From: SYIM01 sp039800205
GTDB lineage: Bacteria > Pseudomonadota > Gammaproteobacteria > Burkholderiales > Burkholderiaceae_E
Direction: 5' to 3'
Assembly (NCBI GenBank): GCA_039800205.1
Contig: JBDLRB010000268.1
Location: 1 to 64,000, forward strand
Length of the DNA stretch: 64,000 bases
The notes beneath the pieces were generated by a model. That model was given only the letters and a program-made list of their open reading frames with translations, was not told where the DNA came from and ran no database searches. Position numbers and translations under genes: made by a program. Shown here piece by piece: positions 35,213 to 43,873 of the stretch; position 1 is the stretch's first letter, and every line of letters begins with the position of its first letter.

Positions 35213-36213
35213 TGGCTGGGCAGACGGGCGGCCGGCCGTTCGGCCGATTCGCTCGGGTCGGCGTCCTTCGTCCGATGCCAGGCTTCAGTCACCCTGCGTT
35301 TGACCTGTGACAGGCCATCGGACGCGAAACAATCGATGCTGAAACGGCCGTCCATGCTGCGCAGCCAGGTCAGTTGCCGTTTGGCCAACTGTCGGGTCGC
35401 CGCGACCCCGGATTCGATCATGCGGGCAAGCGGTGGCCGGCGATCCTCATCCAGCCAGTGCCACACCTGACGGTAGCCCACGCTTCGCATCGAGGGACAA
35501 TCTGCCCGGAGATCCCCGCGTCGTCGAAGGGTCTCCACTTCGTCGATCAGACCATGCTGGATCATCGCTTCGAAGCGGAGGGCAATGCGCTCATGCAGTC
35601 GGGCGCGCTCGACCGGTTCCAGGGCAATGATCGTATGCGGGGCGCCCTGCGTATCCCGTCCCGCAGGACTTTGGCGCGCCGCCTCGGCCAGCCAGGCGGA
35701 CAGCGGTTTGCCGGTGGTCTGGAACACTTCGAGGGCACGCTGGATGCGTTGGGCATCGCGGGGGGCGAGTCGGGCCGCAGTGATCGGATCGCAGGCCGCA
35801 AGTCGCGCATGCAATGCGGGCCAGCCGGCGGCCCGCGCCTCGTCCTCGATCGCCGCGCGGACGACCGGATCCGCGCCCGGCAGGTCGTGCAATCCCTCGA
35901 TCAGTGCCTTTGCGTACAGCATGGTCCCGCCGACCAGGAGCGGCAGCCGCCCGCGCGCCTCGATGGCGCGTCGAACGCGCGTTGCGTCGGCGGCAAACCG
36001 GGCGGCGGAATAGGCATCGGCGGGGTCGATGAGGTCGATCAGGTGGTGGGGGACACGGGCCCGCTCCTCGGTCGAGGGTTTTGCGGTGCCAATGTCGAGC
36101 CCTCGGTAGACCTGAGCGGAGTCCACACTGATGATTTCGATCGGGAGGTACTCGGCAAGAGCCATCGCCAGGGCACTCTTGCCGGATGCGGTCGGTCCGA
36201 GTAACAGGATCAC
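35191..36213 (-). CDS. miaA: tRNA dimethylallyltransferase
   Basis: MiaA adds the isopentenyl group to A37 of tRNAs reading U-starting codons. The 340-residue protein has the P-loop MILLLGPTASGKSALA, SVDSAQVYRGLDIGTAKPS, HHLIDLIDPADAYSAARF, LLVGGTMLYAKAL and RDAQRIQRALEVF, then RQLAKRQLTWLRSM near the end. About 40 residues after the core form a polar tail. It follows mutL by 50 bases, the common mutL-miaA order. Confidence 0.96.
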   Translation of the reverse strand: MILLLGPTASGKSALAMALAEYLPIEIISVDSAQVYRGLDIGTAKPSTEERARVPHHLIDLIDPADAYSAARFAADATRVRRAIEARGRLPLLVGGTMLYAKALIEGLHDLPGADPVVRAAIEDEARAAGWPALHARLAACDPITAARLAPRDAQRIQRALEVFQTTGKPLSAWLAEAARQSPAGRDTQGAPHTIIALEPVERARLHERIALRFEAMIQHGLIDEVETLRRRGDLRADCPSMRSVGYRQVWHWLDEDRRPPLARMIESGVAATRQLAKRQLTWLRSMDGRFSIDCFASDGLSQVKRRVTEAWHRTKDADPSESAERPAARLPSHQSNHQK

Positions 36214-36263
36214 GATGCGTTCGGCTGAAGTGTGGTCGAGCCCGCGCGCTCTGGGCGGCGCTC

Positions 36264-38189
36264 TCAGCGGCCACGCATGAAGCGGGCGTCCAGTTCACCC
36301 ATGCCGATCTCGAACCAGGTCGGCCGACCGTGGTTGCATTGATCCGCTCCAGGCGTGCGTTCCATCTCCCGAAGGAGCGCATCCATCTCTGCGAGGCTCA
36401 GTCGGCGCTGGGCACGGACGGCCGAATGACAGGCCATCCCGGCCAGAACCCGCTCGCAGCGCTCTTCAATGACTCGACTCGCTCCGAATTCGACCACTTC
36501 GCTGATGACGTCCTTCGCCAGGCGGGCGACATCGCCCTGGGCAAGGAGCGCTGGGGCACCCCGCACGGCGATCGCAGTCGGCGAGAGGATCGAGAGTTCG
36601 AGCCCCAGGCGCTCGAAGATCGCTGGTTCGGCCTCTACGGTACTGACTTCGATCGCTTCGGCCCGAAAAGTGGCCGGAATCAGCAGGGGTTGCTGCGCGA
36701 GCCCCTCTCGGTAGAACTGGGTTTTCAGTCGTTCGTAAACGATCCGCTCGTGCGCGGCGTGCATGTCCACAATGATGAGACCCCGAGCCGTCTGGGCGAG
36801 GATGTAGACGCCGTGCAACTGGGCCAGCGCGTGGCCGAGCGGGTGATCGTCCTCGGCCTGGGTGGCCGGGGTCTGCGCGCCATCGCCCGGCGGGTGTGAG
36901 GCCGGGGTCCCGGACCGATGGGCGGTCGGCGCGCCCGGGGCGATCCGCGGCGAGTCCTCGGTCGACAGAAAACCCAACGAGCGGGACAGCGCGCCCGGGT
37001 CGGCGACGCGAGGCGGGCGGCCAAAGGGCAGGGGCTGAGTGGCCGTCCCGGGGCGAGCGACGGCTCCGCCCGGTAACCCGTCTTCCGGAAGGCTCTGGAT
37101 CCATGGAGTCCCAGAGGGCGGATCGCCGCGGTCGGAGCCATCGATGCCGGACGCAAGCGCCGAGTGCTGGACCCGTCCGCCCCGGAGCACCTGCTCGACG
37201 GCGTGATAGACGAACGAGCGGATCCCGTTTGCGTCGCGGAACCGGACCTCGGTCTTGGCCGGGTGGACGTTGACATCCACCGCGCCCGGATCGATCTCCA
37301 GAAAGAGCGCCCAGGCCGCGTGTCGATCGCCATGCATCATGTCCGAATACGCCTGACGGATTGCAAAGCCGAGCAGTCGGTCACGCACGAACCGGCGGTT
37401 CACGTACAGGAATTGCCGGTCGGCCCGGGCACGGTTGACCGTGGGTAGCCCGAGCAGGCCAAAGAGGCGCAGCCCCCCGGCCTCGACGTCCAGGGTTCGG
37501 ATGGCCTCTTGATAATCGTCGCCGAGTCCAGCGAGGGCCCGCTCGGCGACCGACCCCGGGGGGAAATCGATCACTTTCCGGCCGTCGACCCAGGCGGTGA
37601 AAGCGGTTGCAGGGTGGGCCAGAGCGACCCGCCGGACGGCGTCCATGCATTGCGTGGCTTCCACGCTGGTGCTTTTGAGAAATTTTCGACGGGCGGGTGT
37701 ATTGCCGTACAAATCGAGGACTTCAACCGTGGTCCCGCGCGCACCCGCGGCCGGATGGATGTCTCCGGTGCTCGAGTCAAACACCCTGGCCTCATTTGTC
37801 TCGGCGGTACGACTGGTCAGGCGTACGCGCGCCACTGAAGCGATCGAGGCCAGGGCCTCGCCCCGGAACCCGAGGCTTGCGACCTGCTCAAGATCGGCCA
37901 GGCTGGTGATTTTGCTGGTCGCATGGCGGGTGAGCGCAATCCCGAGCTGATCCGGGGCGATTCCGCAGCCATCGTCGCTGATAGCGATCCGCGCGCTGCC
38001 GCCCTGTTCGATCCGGATGTCGATCCGGAGCGCGCCCGCATCGAGCGCATTCTCCAGCAGTTCCTTGACCACCGAGGCGGGCCGTTCGACCACTTCACCG
38101 GCGGCGATCTGGCTGATCAGTGTGTCCGGCAAGAGCGCAATGGGCCGATGTGACGCGGGCCCGGACGCATGGATGGTCACCTCATTCAT
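36264..38189 (-). CDS. mutL: DNA mismatch repair protein MutL
   Basis: MutL links mismatch recognition by MutS to strand removal. The 641-residue protein has the GHKL ATPase motifs ENALDAGALRIDI, ISDDGCGI and LGFRGEALASIASVAR, a proline-rich variable linker (about 350 to 440), and a C-terminal dimer domain. That domain has DMHAAHERIVYERL, one residue from the DQHA(X2)E(X4)E endonuclease motif, plus MACHSAVRAQRR and CNHGRPTWFEI. So it may have its own nicking activity. GGAGG abuts the ATG directly, so a GTG three codons on is an alternative start. Confidence 0.95.
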   Translation of the reverse strand: MNEVTIHASGPASHRPIALLPDTLISQIAAGEVVERPASVVKELLENALDAGALRIDIRIEQGGSARIAISDDGCGIAPDQLGIALTRHATSKITSLADLEQVASLGFRGEALASIASVARVRLTSRTAETNEARVFDSSTGDIHPAAGARGTTVEVLDLYGNTPARRKFLKSTSVEATQCMDAVRRVALAHPATAFTAWVDGRKVIDFPPGSVAERALAGLGDDYQEAIRTLDVEAGGLRLFGLLGLPTVNRARADRQFLYVNRRFVRDRLLGFAIRQAYSDMMHGDRHAAWALFLEIDPGAVDVNVHPAKTEVRFRDANGIRSFVYHAVEQVLRGGRVQHSALASGIDGSDRGDPPSGTPWIQSLPEDGLPGGAVARPGTATQPLPFGRPPRVADPGALSRSLGFLSTEDSPRIAPGAPTAHRSGTPASHPPGDGAQTPATQAEDDHPLGHALAQLHGVYILAQTARGLIIVDMHAAHERIVYERLKTQFYREGLAQQPLLIPATFRAEAIEVSTVEAEPAIFERLGLELSILSPTAIAVRGAPALLAQGDVARLAKDVISEVVEFGASRVIEERCERVLAGMACHSAVRAQRRLSLAEMDALLREMERTPGADQCNHGRPTWFEIGMGELDARFMRGR

Positions 38190-38243
38190 CCTCCCATTCT
38201 ATCGGTGGGGCGGCACCCGAATGCGCTTCGGTATCATCGGGTC

Positions 38244-38918
38244 ATGGATTTCGCGCACCTCATCGATCTCTTCCTCAACCTGGACAAACACCTGGCCGAG
38301 CAGGTGGCGGTCTGGGGGCCGTGGATCTACGCCATCCTTTTCCTGATCATCTTTGTCGAGACCGGTGTCGTGGTCATGCCCTTCCTGCCGGGCGATTCCT
38401 TGCTCTTCGTGTGCGGGGCGATCGCCGCAGTGGGCGGAATGGACCTGCGTGTGCTGATGGCGTTGCTCGCTACGGCGGCTATTTTGGGTGACGGGCTCAA
38501 TTACGCCATTGGCCGACGCGTCGGGCCACGTGTGTTCGGCTGGGAACGATCGCGCTGGTTCAACCGCGACGCGTTCGACCGCACGCATGCGTTTTATGAG
38601 CGTCACGGACCGATGACCATCATCATTGCCCGTTTCCTGCCCTTTGTTCGAACCTTTGCGCCATTTGTGGCGGGCGTTGCGCAAATGAACCGGGCGCGGT
38701 TCACGCTCTACAACGTGGTGGGCGGGGTGCTTTGGGTGGTCAGTCTGACGGCGCTGGGCTACCGGGTCGGCAACACCGAATGGGTGCAGCGCCACTTCAG
38801 CTGGGTGGCGCTGGCGATGATCGTGATCCCCGGGCTCCCTGCCGTGTTCGAGGTCCTGCGGCATGTGATTCGTGCCCGACGGGCTCGTCGAGATCGTCAA
38901 CCCGTGATCGGGCGTTGA
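38244..38918 (+). CDS. DedA family membrane protein
   Basis: From the ATG at 38244 the product is 224 residues with five or six helices. The DedA signature is clear: ETGVVVMPFLPGDSLLFVCGA, GDGLNYAIGRRVGPRVF, and the arginine-containing ARFLPFVRTFAPFVAGVAQMNRARF. DedA proteins are lipid scramblases or flippases; several recycle undecaprenyl phosphate or support proton-motive force. It is divergent from mutL and its last 22 bases overlap the convergent amiC gene. Confidence 0.92.
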   Translation: MDFAHLIDLFLNLDKHLAEQVAVWGPWIYAILFLIIFVETGVVVMPFLPGDSLLFVCGAIAAVGGMDLRVLMALLATAAILGDGLNYAIGRRVGPRVFGWERSRWFNRDAFDRTHAFYERHGPMTIIIARFLPFVRTFAPFVAGVAQMNRARFTLYNVVGGVLWVVSLTALGYRVGNTEWVQRHFSWVALAMIVIPGLPAVFEVLRHVIRARRARRDRQPVIGR

Positions 38919-40222
38919 CCGGCGGTCAGCGACTGTTCCTGGTAGGCCAGGATGCCCTCGAGGATCGCCTTTGCCAGACGCTTCTGGTGCTCGGGGTCGA
39001 CCAGTCGGCGCTCTTCGGCCGGATTGCTGATGAATGCGGTTTCAACCAGGACCGAGGGCATGTCCGGCGAGCGCAGCACGGCAAACGACGCCCCTTCGAC
39101 GCGGGGCTTGTGCAGATGCCCGACGCGGCCCAGTCCCTGCAGCACGTGGCTGCCCAGCAGGCTCGATTCACGGATCTGGGCGTGCGTGGTCAGATCGAGC
39201 AGGACCTTTCGGACCTCGCGGTCGCGACTGGAGAGATTGACGCCGCCCACTTCATCTGCGCCGTTCTCTCTTTGGGCCAGCCATCGGGCGGTCGTACTCG
39301 ACGCCCCGCGCTCGGACAGGACATAGACCGACGCGCCGCGGGGGCGCGGCTCGGGATAGGCGTCAGCATGGATCGAGACGAAGATATCCGCACGGACTCG
39401 GCGGGCCCGCTGGACCCGCGTGGCCAGAGGCACGAAATAGTCGCCCGTCCGGGTCATGAAGGCCCGCATGCCCGGCTCGGCGTTCACCAGCGAGCGCAGT
39501 TCGCGTGCGATCGCGAGCACCACATCCTTTTCGTAGGTGCCGCCCGGCCCGATTGCACCCGGGTCTTCGCCCCCATGACCCGCGTCGATGGCGACCACGA
39601 AGCGCGGTCGCTGTGGGGATGGGGCGCGACCCTTGCGCCCAGACCCGGCGCGGCCGTCCGAGCGTCCGTCGATCGTCTCGTCGGTTCTGTCTCGTGCGGC
39701 CGACCGGGAGGCGGGCTGCTGATCGGCGTATTCGCGCAGCAGCGCTTGCAGGGGATCGGCGCGCTGACCCGGGTACAGATCAATCACGAGTCGGTGCCGG
39801 TATTGTCGGGACGGGGGCAGCGTGAAGACCTGGGGCGCGGTGCCCGGGGCCAGTGCAAGACGCAGGCGGATTGATCGTCCCCCCCGGGACTGGATCCAGA
39901 TCGACTGGAGCAGTGGGTCGGGGCGCAGCACCTTCGAGAGGAGCGCTTGCAGCTTTGAGAGGGTATCCACCGCTTCGATGTCGACGACCAGTTCGGGCGG
40001 GTCGTTGCGCCGCTTTTCGGTCGCGCGAACCGGCCCATCGAGTTCGATCGCAAGCCGCGAATACTCAGGTCCCGGCCAGAATCGCACGGCCAGCAGGCCA
40101 GCGGCCTGCGCGAATCGCAGATCGAGGCTCAGCTGGGCGCCAGCGACCCATGCTGCGCGCAGCCCGAAGCTGGCGATGGCGCCGCGCTGCAGCAACCGGC
40201 GTCGATGAGTGCCCTCAGGCAT
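38897..40222 (-). CDS. amiC: N-acetylmuramoyl-L-alanine amidase (AmiC type)
   Basis: AmiC cleaves septal peptidoglycan during cell separation. The 441-residue protein starts with a twin-arginine-like signal (HRRRLLQRGAIASFG), has an AMIN domain (about 40 to 150) for septal targeting, a basic polar linker, and an Amidase_3 catalytic domain (about 210 to 430). IDAGHGGEDPGAIG, the EKDVVLAIA glutamate, FVSIHADAYPE and SVLVETAFISNPAEE mark the zinc site. Its start lies 94 bases inside tsaE; the Tat motif at the right place supports this start despite the overlap. Confidence 0.93.
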   Translation of the reverse strand: MPEGTHRRRLLQRGAIASFGLRAAWVAGAQLSLDLRFAQAAGLLAVRFWPGPEYSRLAIELDGPVRATEKRRNDPPELVVDIEAVDTLSKLQALLSKVLRPDPLLQSIWIQSRGGRSIRLRLALAPGTAPQVFTLPPSRQYRHRLVIDLYPGQRADPLQALLREYADQQPASRSAARDRTDETIDGRSDGRAGSGRKGRAPSPQRPRFVVAIDAGHGGEDPGAIGPGGTYEKDVVLAIARELRSLVNAEPGMRAFMTRTGDYFVPLATRVQRARRVRADIFVSIHADAYPEPRPRGASVYVLSERGASSTTARWLAQRENGADEVGGVNLSSRDREVRKVLLDLTTHAQIRESSLLGSHVLQGLGRVGHLHKPRVEGASFAVLRSPDMPSVLVETAFISNPAEERRLVDPEHQKRLAKAILEGILAYQEQSLTAGQRPITG

Positions 40223-40731
40223 CGGCGGCCGTCCTCAGAGTAGGCATCGAGTTCCGCCCAGCGGCATTCGTCGATCGGCGGGTCCCGCATGGTGTCCGTG
40301 GCCGGCTGGCCCGGTGGACGGCCCAGGTGCAGGTCGATCCAGAGGTCCGGCACAGGGAGGGTACCGCCGGCCTGCTCGGGCCACTCGACGACGACCACGG
40401 TCCTCGAGTCGAATGAGGACTCGAATCCCGCATCGCGCCAGGCGTCCGCGTAATCCAGCCGATAAAAATCATAATGATGGAGCTCGAAGCTCGGAAGATT
40501 ATAAGGTTCGAGCAAGCTAAAGGTCGGACTTTTGATACGACCCTGAACGCCGAGCGCACGCAGCAGTGCGCGCGCGAGCGTCGTTTTGCCCGCACCCAGC
40601 CCGCCGGACAGGTAGAGCCTGAACCCGGGGGTCAGCGGGTGGGCAAGGTGGGTCGCCAGGGCCTGGGTCGCCGTTTCACCCTCGAGAACGCAGTCGAGGT
40701 GCTGAAGAGCCATGTGGGCGGTTTTCACCAT
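40129..40731 (-). CDS. tsaE: tRNA threonylcarbamoyladenosine biosynthesis ATPase TsaE
   Basis: TsaE is the ATPase that cycles the TsaB-TsaD complex making t6A37 in tRNA. The 200-residue protein has the P-loop YLSGGLGAGKTTLARALLRAL, the conserved SPTFSLLEPYNLP, and FYRLDYADAWRDAGFE. Typical proteins have about 150 to 170 residues; the last 31 here are encoded in DNA shared with amiC and may be dispensable. A second ATG (residue 7) is possible. The partner TsaD is encoded at 46055. Confidence 0.94.
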   Translation of the reverse strand: MVKTAHMALQHLDCVLEGETATQALATHLAHPLTPGFRLYLSGGLGAGKTTLARALLRALGVQGRIKSPTFSLLEPYNLPSFELHHYDFYRLDYADAWRDAGFESSFDSRTVVVVEWPEQAGGTLPVPDLWIDLHLGRPPGQPATDTMRDPPIDECRWAELDAYSEDGRRCLRALIDAGCCSAAPSPASGCAQHGSLAPS

Positions 40732-40853
40732 GACGGTGGGTCATCCTGACGGCGGGGGGCGGTCGTCGTTTATCGTATCCGCCAAGCTTAACCGGTCCGG
40801 ACGGCCTTGTTCGGACTCGGGACCCTCCATGCCTGTTCAGTCCGGTCGCCCGA

Positions 40854-41996
40854 ATGTCCGATGTGCCGATGCGTGCAGACTCTTTCCCGCCTGAGCTCGA
40901 TACGGTGCGTCAGTGGGCGGCTGCGCTTGGTTTCAGTAGCGCCGGGGTGGCCCGGCTCGAACTCTCGGATGCGGAACCGGGCCTGAGGGCCTGGCTGGAG
41001 GCGGGCTGGCACGGAACGATGGACTACATGGCTCGGCATGCGGACCTGCGCGTGCATCCGACCCGGCTGGTGCCGGGGGCTGTCTCTGCGCTGATGGTTC
41101 GAATGGATTACACCCCCAGCGATCCGGCCTGGGTCGAGCAGGCCTGGGCGACCCTGGCGGCCAGCGAGCGGGCTTACGTCGCCCGCTATGCCTTGGGTCG
41201 GGACTACCACAAGGTGGTCCGCGCCCGTCTTCAGCGCCTGGCGGACCAGATTGCTCAGGCGATTGGTCCGTTCGGCTATCGCGTGTTCTGCGATTCCGCG
41301 CCGGTGATGGAGGTCGAACTCGCGCGCCGGGCCGGTTTGGGCTGGCGCGGAAAACATACGCTTCTGATCGACCGTACGCGCGGATCAAGTTTCTTTCTGG
41401 GCACCCTGTATACCGACCTGGACTGGCCTGAAACGGGTGAGTCCTCGGCGCACTGTGGGCGCTGCACGCGCTGTCTGGCCGTTTGCCCGACCGGCGCGAT
41501 TGTCGAACCTTATCGGCTCGATGCCCGCCGCTGCATTGCCTACCTGACCATCGAGTCCGCCGAGCCGATTCCGCTCGAACTGCGTCCCGCGCTGGGTAAT
41601 CGGATCTTTGGCTGCGATGACTGTCAGCTGGTGTGTCCCTGGAATGGCTTTGCCCAGCCCTCGCTGGTCCAGGATTTCGCACCCCGTCACGGTCTGGACG
41701 GTGCCACACTGGTCGACCTGTTCAGCTGGGATCAGGCGACCTTCGAGGAGCGCACCGCCGGTTCCGCGATCCGGCGAATCGGTCACTCGCGATGGTTGCG
41801 TAATCTTGCCGTGGCCCTGGGCAATCTTTCGTCGGATGCCGGGCTTGAGGTCCTTGAAGCCGCCCGAGCAGCGCTGAGCGCCCGGCTGGATGATCCGTCT
41901 CCACTCGTTCGCGAACACGTCGCGTGGGCGCTCGAGCGACTCGAACCCGGCGGTACCCCGACCTTAGAGTCCAACCCAGCTGAGCCAGAAGGGTAG
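40854..41996 (+). CDS. queG: Epoxyqueuosine reductase QueG
   Basis: QueG reduces epoxyqueuosine to queuosine in tRNA using cobalamin and two iron-sulphur clusters. The 380-residue protein carries HADLRVHPTRLVPGAVS, RDYHKVVRARLQRLA, FCDSAPVMEVELARRAGLGWRGKHTLLI, and the cluster motifs CGRCTRCLAVCPTGAI and CDDCQLVCPWN. A HEAT-like C-terminal stretch follows. It completes the queuosine set with tgt and queA. An in-frame ATG at 40869 is an alternative start. Its 3' end overlaps the convergent AEC transporter by 33 bases. Confidence 0.95.
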   Translation: MSDVPMRADSFPPELDTVRQWAAALGFSSAGVARLELSDAEPGLRAWLEAGWHGTMDYMARHADLRVHPTRLVPGAVSALMVRMDYTPSDPAWVEQAWATLAASERAYVARYALGRDYHKVVRARLQRLADQIAQAIGPFGYRVFCDSAPVMEVELARRAGLGWRGKHTLLIDRTRGSSFFLGTLYTDLDWPETGESSAHCGRCTRCLAVCPTGAIVEPYRLDARRCIAYLTIESAEPIPLELRPALGNRIFGCDDCQLVCPWNGFAQPSLVQDFAPRHGLDGATLVDLFSWDQATFEERTAGSAIRRIGHSRWLRNLAVALGNLSSDAGLEVLEAARAALSARLDDPSPLVREHVAWALERLEPGGTPTLESNPAEPEG

Positions 41997-42884
41997 GGCA
42001 ATCGCCGAGCCGATCAGGGACAGGCTCACCAGGGCCGCCACGAACGGGCCGTCACCGCCCATCCGGCTGGCCAGAATGTAGGCCGCAGGCGCAGTCGGCA
42101 TCGAGGTGTAGAGGACGACGATCGCTTGCGGCATGCCCTGAAGTCCGAAGAGCGCGCTCAGTCCGAGACCGATCGCGGGCATCACGCAGAGTTTGATCGT
42201 CGTGAACCAGGCGGTCAGGCGAAGGGCGCTCAGCCGACGCTCGGCCTCAGCCATCCGTGCCTGGTCCAGGCGCAATCCTGCGCCGGCGGCGAGCAGCCCC
42301 AACGCGAGCGAGGCGACGCCCAGGCGTTCGACGGTCGCCACCGCGACCGAGGGGAGTGTGAGCCCGCTCAGGTTGACGGCAAGCCCGCTGATTGTGCCGA
42401 TGATCAGCGGGTTTCGGGCGAGCTCCCTGAGCACTCCGGCTCCGGCGTTTCGGGCCAGCGGGTACACCGCAGCCACGTTCAGGATCGGGACCGAAAAGCC
42501 CATGATCAGTGCCGCCAGTGCCAGCCCTTCCGCCCCCCCGATTCGTTGCGACAAGGCGAGCAGCACGTAGGAGTTGAAGCGGAACGCGCACTGCACACCC
42601 GAAGCGAATTGCGCGGCATCGACGGCGAAGAGATGACGTGCCGCGTAGCCCAGTCCGATCCCGGCGATCGCGGCTCCCACCGCCGAGCTGAGGACCGGAC
42701 CGGCGAGCCCGAAATCGAGGGGCTGGGCGGCAATGGTGATGAACAGGAGGGCCGGGAACAGGACGAAGTAGACCAGCCGCTCCAGACTGGTCCAGAATGA
42801 GGCTTCGCCGAAAAAGCTTCGACGCAAGGCGAAGCCCAGAGCGATCAGGGCAATGTCGGGAGCGAGAAGCCAGGCGGTTTGCAT
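41964..42884 (-). CDS. AEC family transporter (auxin efflux carrier-like)
   Basis: The product from the ATG at 42884 has 306 residues in about ten hydrophobic helices. The AEC pattern is visible in LIALGFALRRSFFGEASFW, ALIMGFSVPILNVAAVYPLA, LARNPLIIGTISGLAVNLSG and LGLLAAGAGLRLDQ. Family members move organic anions such as malonate or malate; the substrate here is unknown. Its start codon shares a base pair with that of the divergent xerD (42883 or 42886). Confidence 0.85.
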   Translation of the reverse strand: MQTAWLLAPDIALIALGFALRRSFFGEASFWTSLERLVYFVLFPALLFITIAAQPLDFGLAGPVLSSAVGAAIAGIGLGYAARHLFAVDAAQFASGVQCAFRFNSYVLLALSQRIGGAEGLALAALIMGFSVPILNVAAVYPLARNAGAGVLRELARNPLIIGTISGLAVNLSGLTLPSVAVATVERLGVASLALGLLAAGAGLRLDQARMAEAERRLSALRLTAWFTTIKLCVMPAIGLGLSALFGLQGMPQAIVVLYTSMPTAPAAYILASRMGGDGPFVAALVSLSLIGSAIALPFWLSWVGL

Positions 42885-43803
42885 GATGGAGACTTGGGGC
42901 AAGAGTGTAACGGACGGCGACCAGCGCGTGATCGAGGCGTTTTGCGACGCCTTGTGGCTGCAAGATGGGCTCTCGACCAATACGCGTCAGGCCTACCGTC
43001 TGGACCTGCTGGCCTTCGCCGACTGGATGCGTCGCGAATGGGCCGTTGCGCTCACCGAGGCCCGGAGTGAGCATCTGCAGGCGTATGTGGCCGCCCGGTT
43101 CGCCGGATCTCGGGCGAGCAGCAGCAACCGACGTCTGTCGGTCATGCGGCGCTTTTTTGGGTATCTGTTGAGAGAGCGGGTCCGAACCGACGACCCGAGC
43201 GAGCGGCTGCGCTCGGCAAGGCAGCCGCCGCGCTTTCCGTCCACACTGTCCGAGGCACAGGTGGAGGCCCTGATCGCAAGCCCCGATCTGGGCAAGCCAC
43301 TGGGTGTGCGCGATCGAGCGATGCTGGAAACCCTGTATGCCACCGGGTTGCGGGTGAGTGAACTCGTCAACCTCCCGATTCTGGGCGTGTCGCTTGAGCA
43401 GGGCGTGGTCCGGGTGATCGGCAAGGGGACGCGTGAAAGGCTGGTTCCGCTCGGTGAGCCTGCGATCGACTGGATCGGCCGTTGGCTGGACGGGCCGCGC
43501 GCCCAGATGCTCGCCGGCCGTTTGAGTGATGCGCTGTTCGTCTCATCGCGCGGCTCGGCGATGACCCGCCAGATGTTCTGGACGCTGATCAAGCAGTATG
43601 CCCGCCGGGCGGGCATCGACGCGCCCCTGTCGCCACACACGCTGCGGCATGCGTTTGCCACGCATTTGCTGCAGCACGGCGCGGATCTGCGGGTGGTGCA
43701 GATGTTGCTGGGGCACGCCGACATCTCGACGACCCAGGTCTACACCCACGTTGCCCGCGAGCGATTGAAAGTGCTGCATGCGCGTCACCACCCCCGCGGA
43801 TGA
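42883..43803 (+). CDS. xerD: Site-specific tyrosine recombinase XerD
   Basis: XerD with XerC resolves chromosome dimers at dif. The product from 42883 has 306 residues: an N-terminal SAM-like domain (DGLSTNTRQAYRLDLLAFADW) and the catalytic domain with arginine in LYATGLRVSELVNLP, HTLRHAFATHLLQHGADLRV, LLGHADISTTQVYTHV and the nucleophilic tyrosine there. No mobile-element genes flank it and the sequence fits chromosomal XerD rather than a phage integrase. The exact start (42883 or 42886) is uncertain because no clear ribosome site is seen. Confidence 0.93.
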   Translation: MMETWGKSVTDGDQRVIEAFCDALWLQDGLSTNTRQAYRLDLLAFADWMRREWAVALTEARSEHLQAYVAARFAGSRASSSNRRLSVMRRFFGYLLRERVRTDDPSERLRSARQPPRFPSTLSEAQVEALIASPDLGKPLGVRDRAMLETLYATGLRVSELVNLPILGVSLEQGVVRVIGKGTRERLVPLGEPAIDWIGRWLDGPRAQMLAGRLSDALFVSSRGSAMTRQMFWTLIKQYARRAGIDAPLSPHTLRHAFATHLLQHGADLRVVQMLLGHADISTTQVYTHVARERLKVLHARHHPRG

Positions 43804-43873
43804 ATCGGGCATACTCCACGCCGTTCAAAAATCAGGTCTCAACTTGTGATCGCGCCGCCGGAAGGAGGAAGCC

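Noticed and set aside
42883..43803. Integrase marking a mobile element
   Set aside because: Motifs and length fit chromosomal XerD, and no att-like repeats or phage genes flank it.
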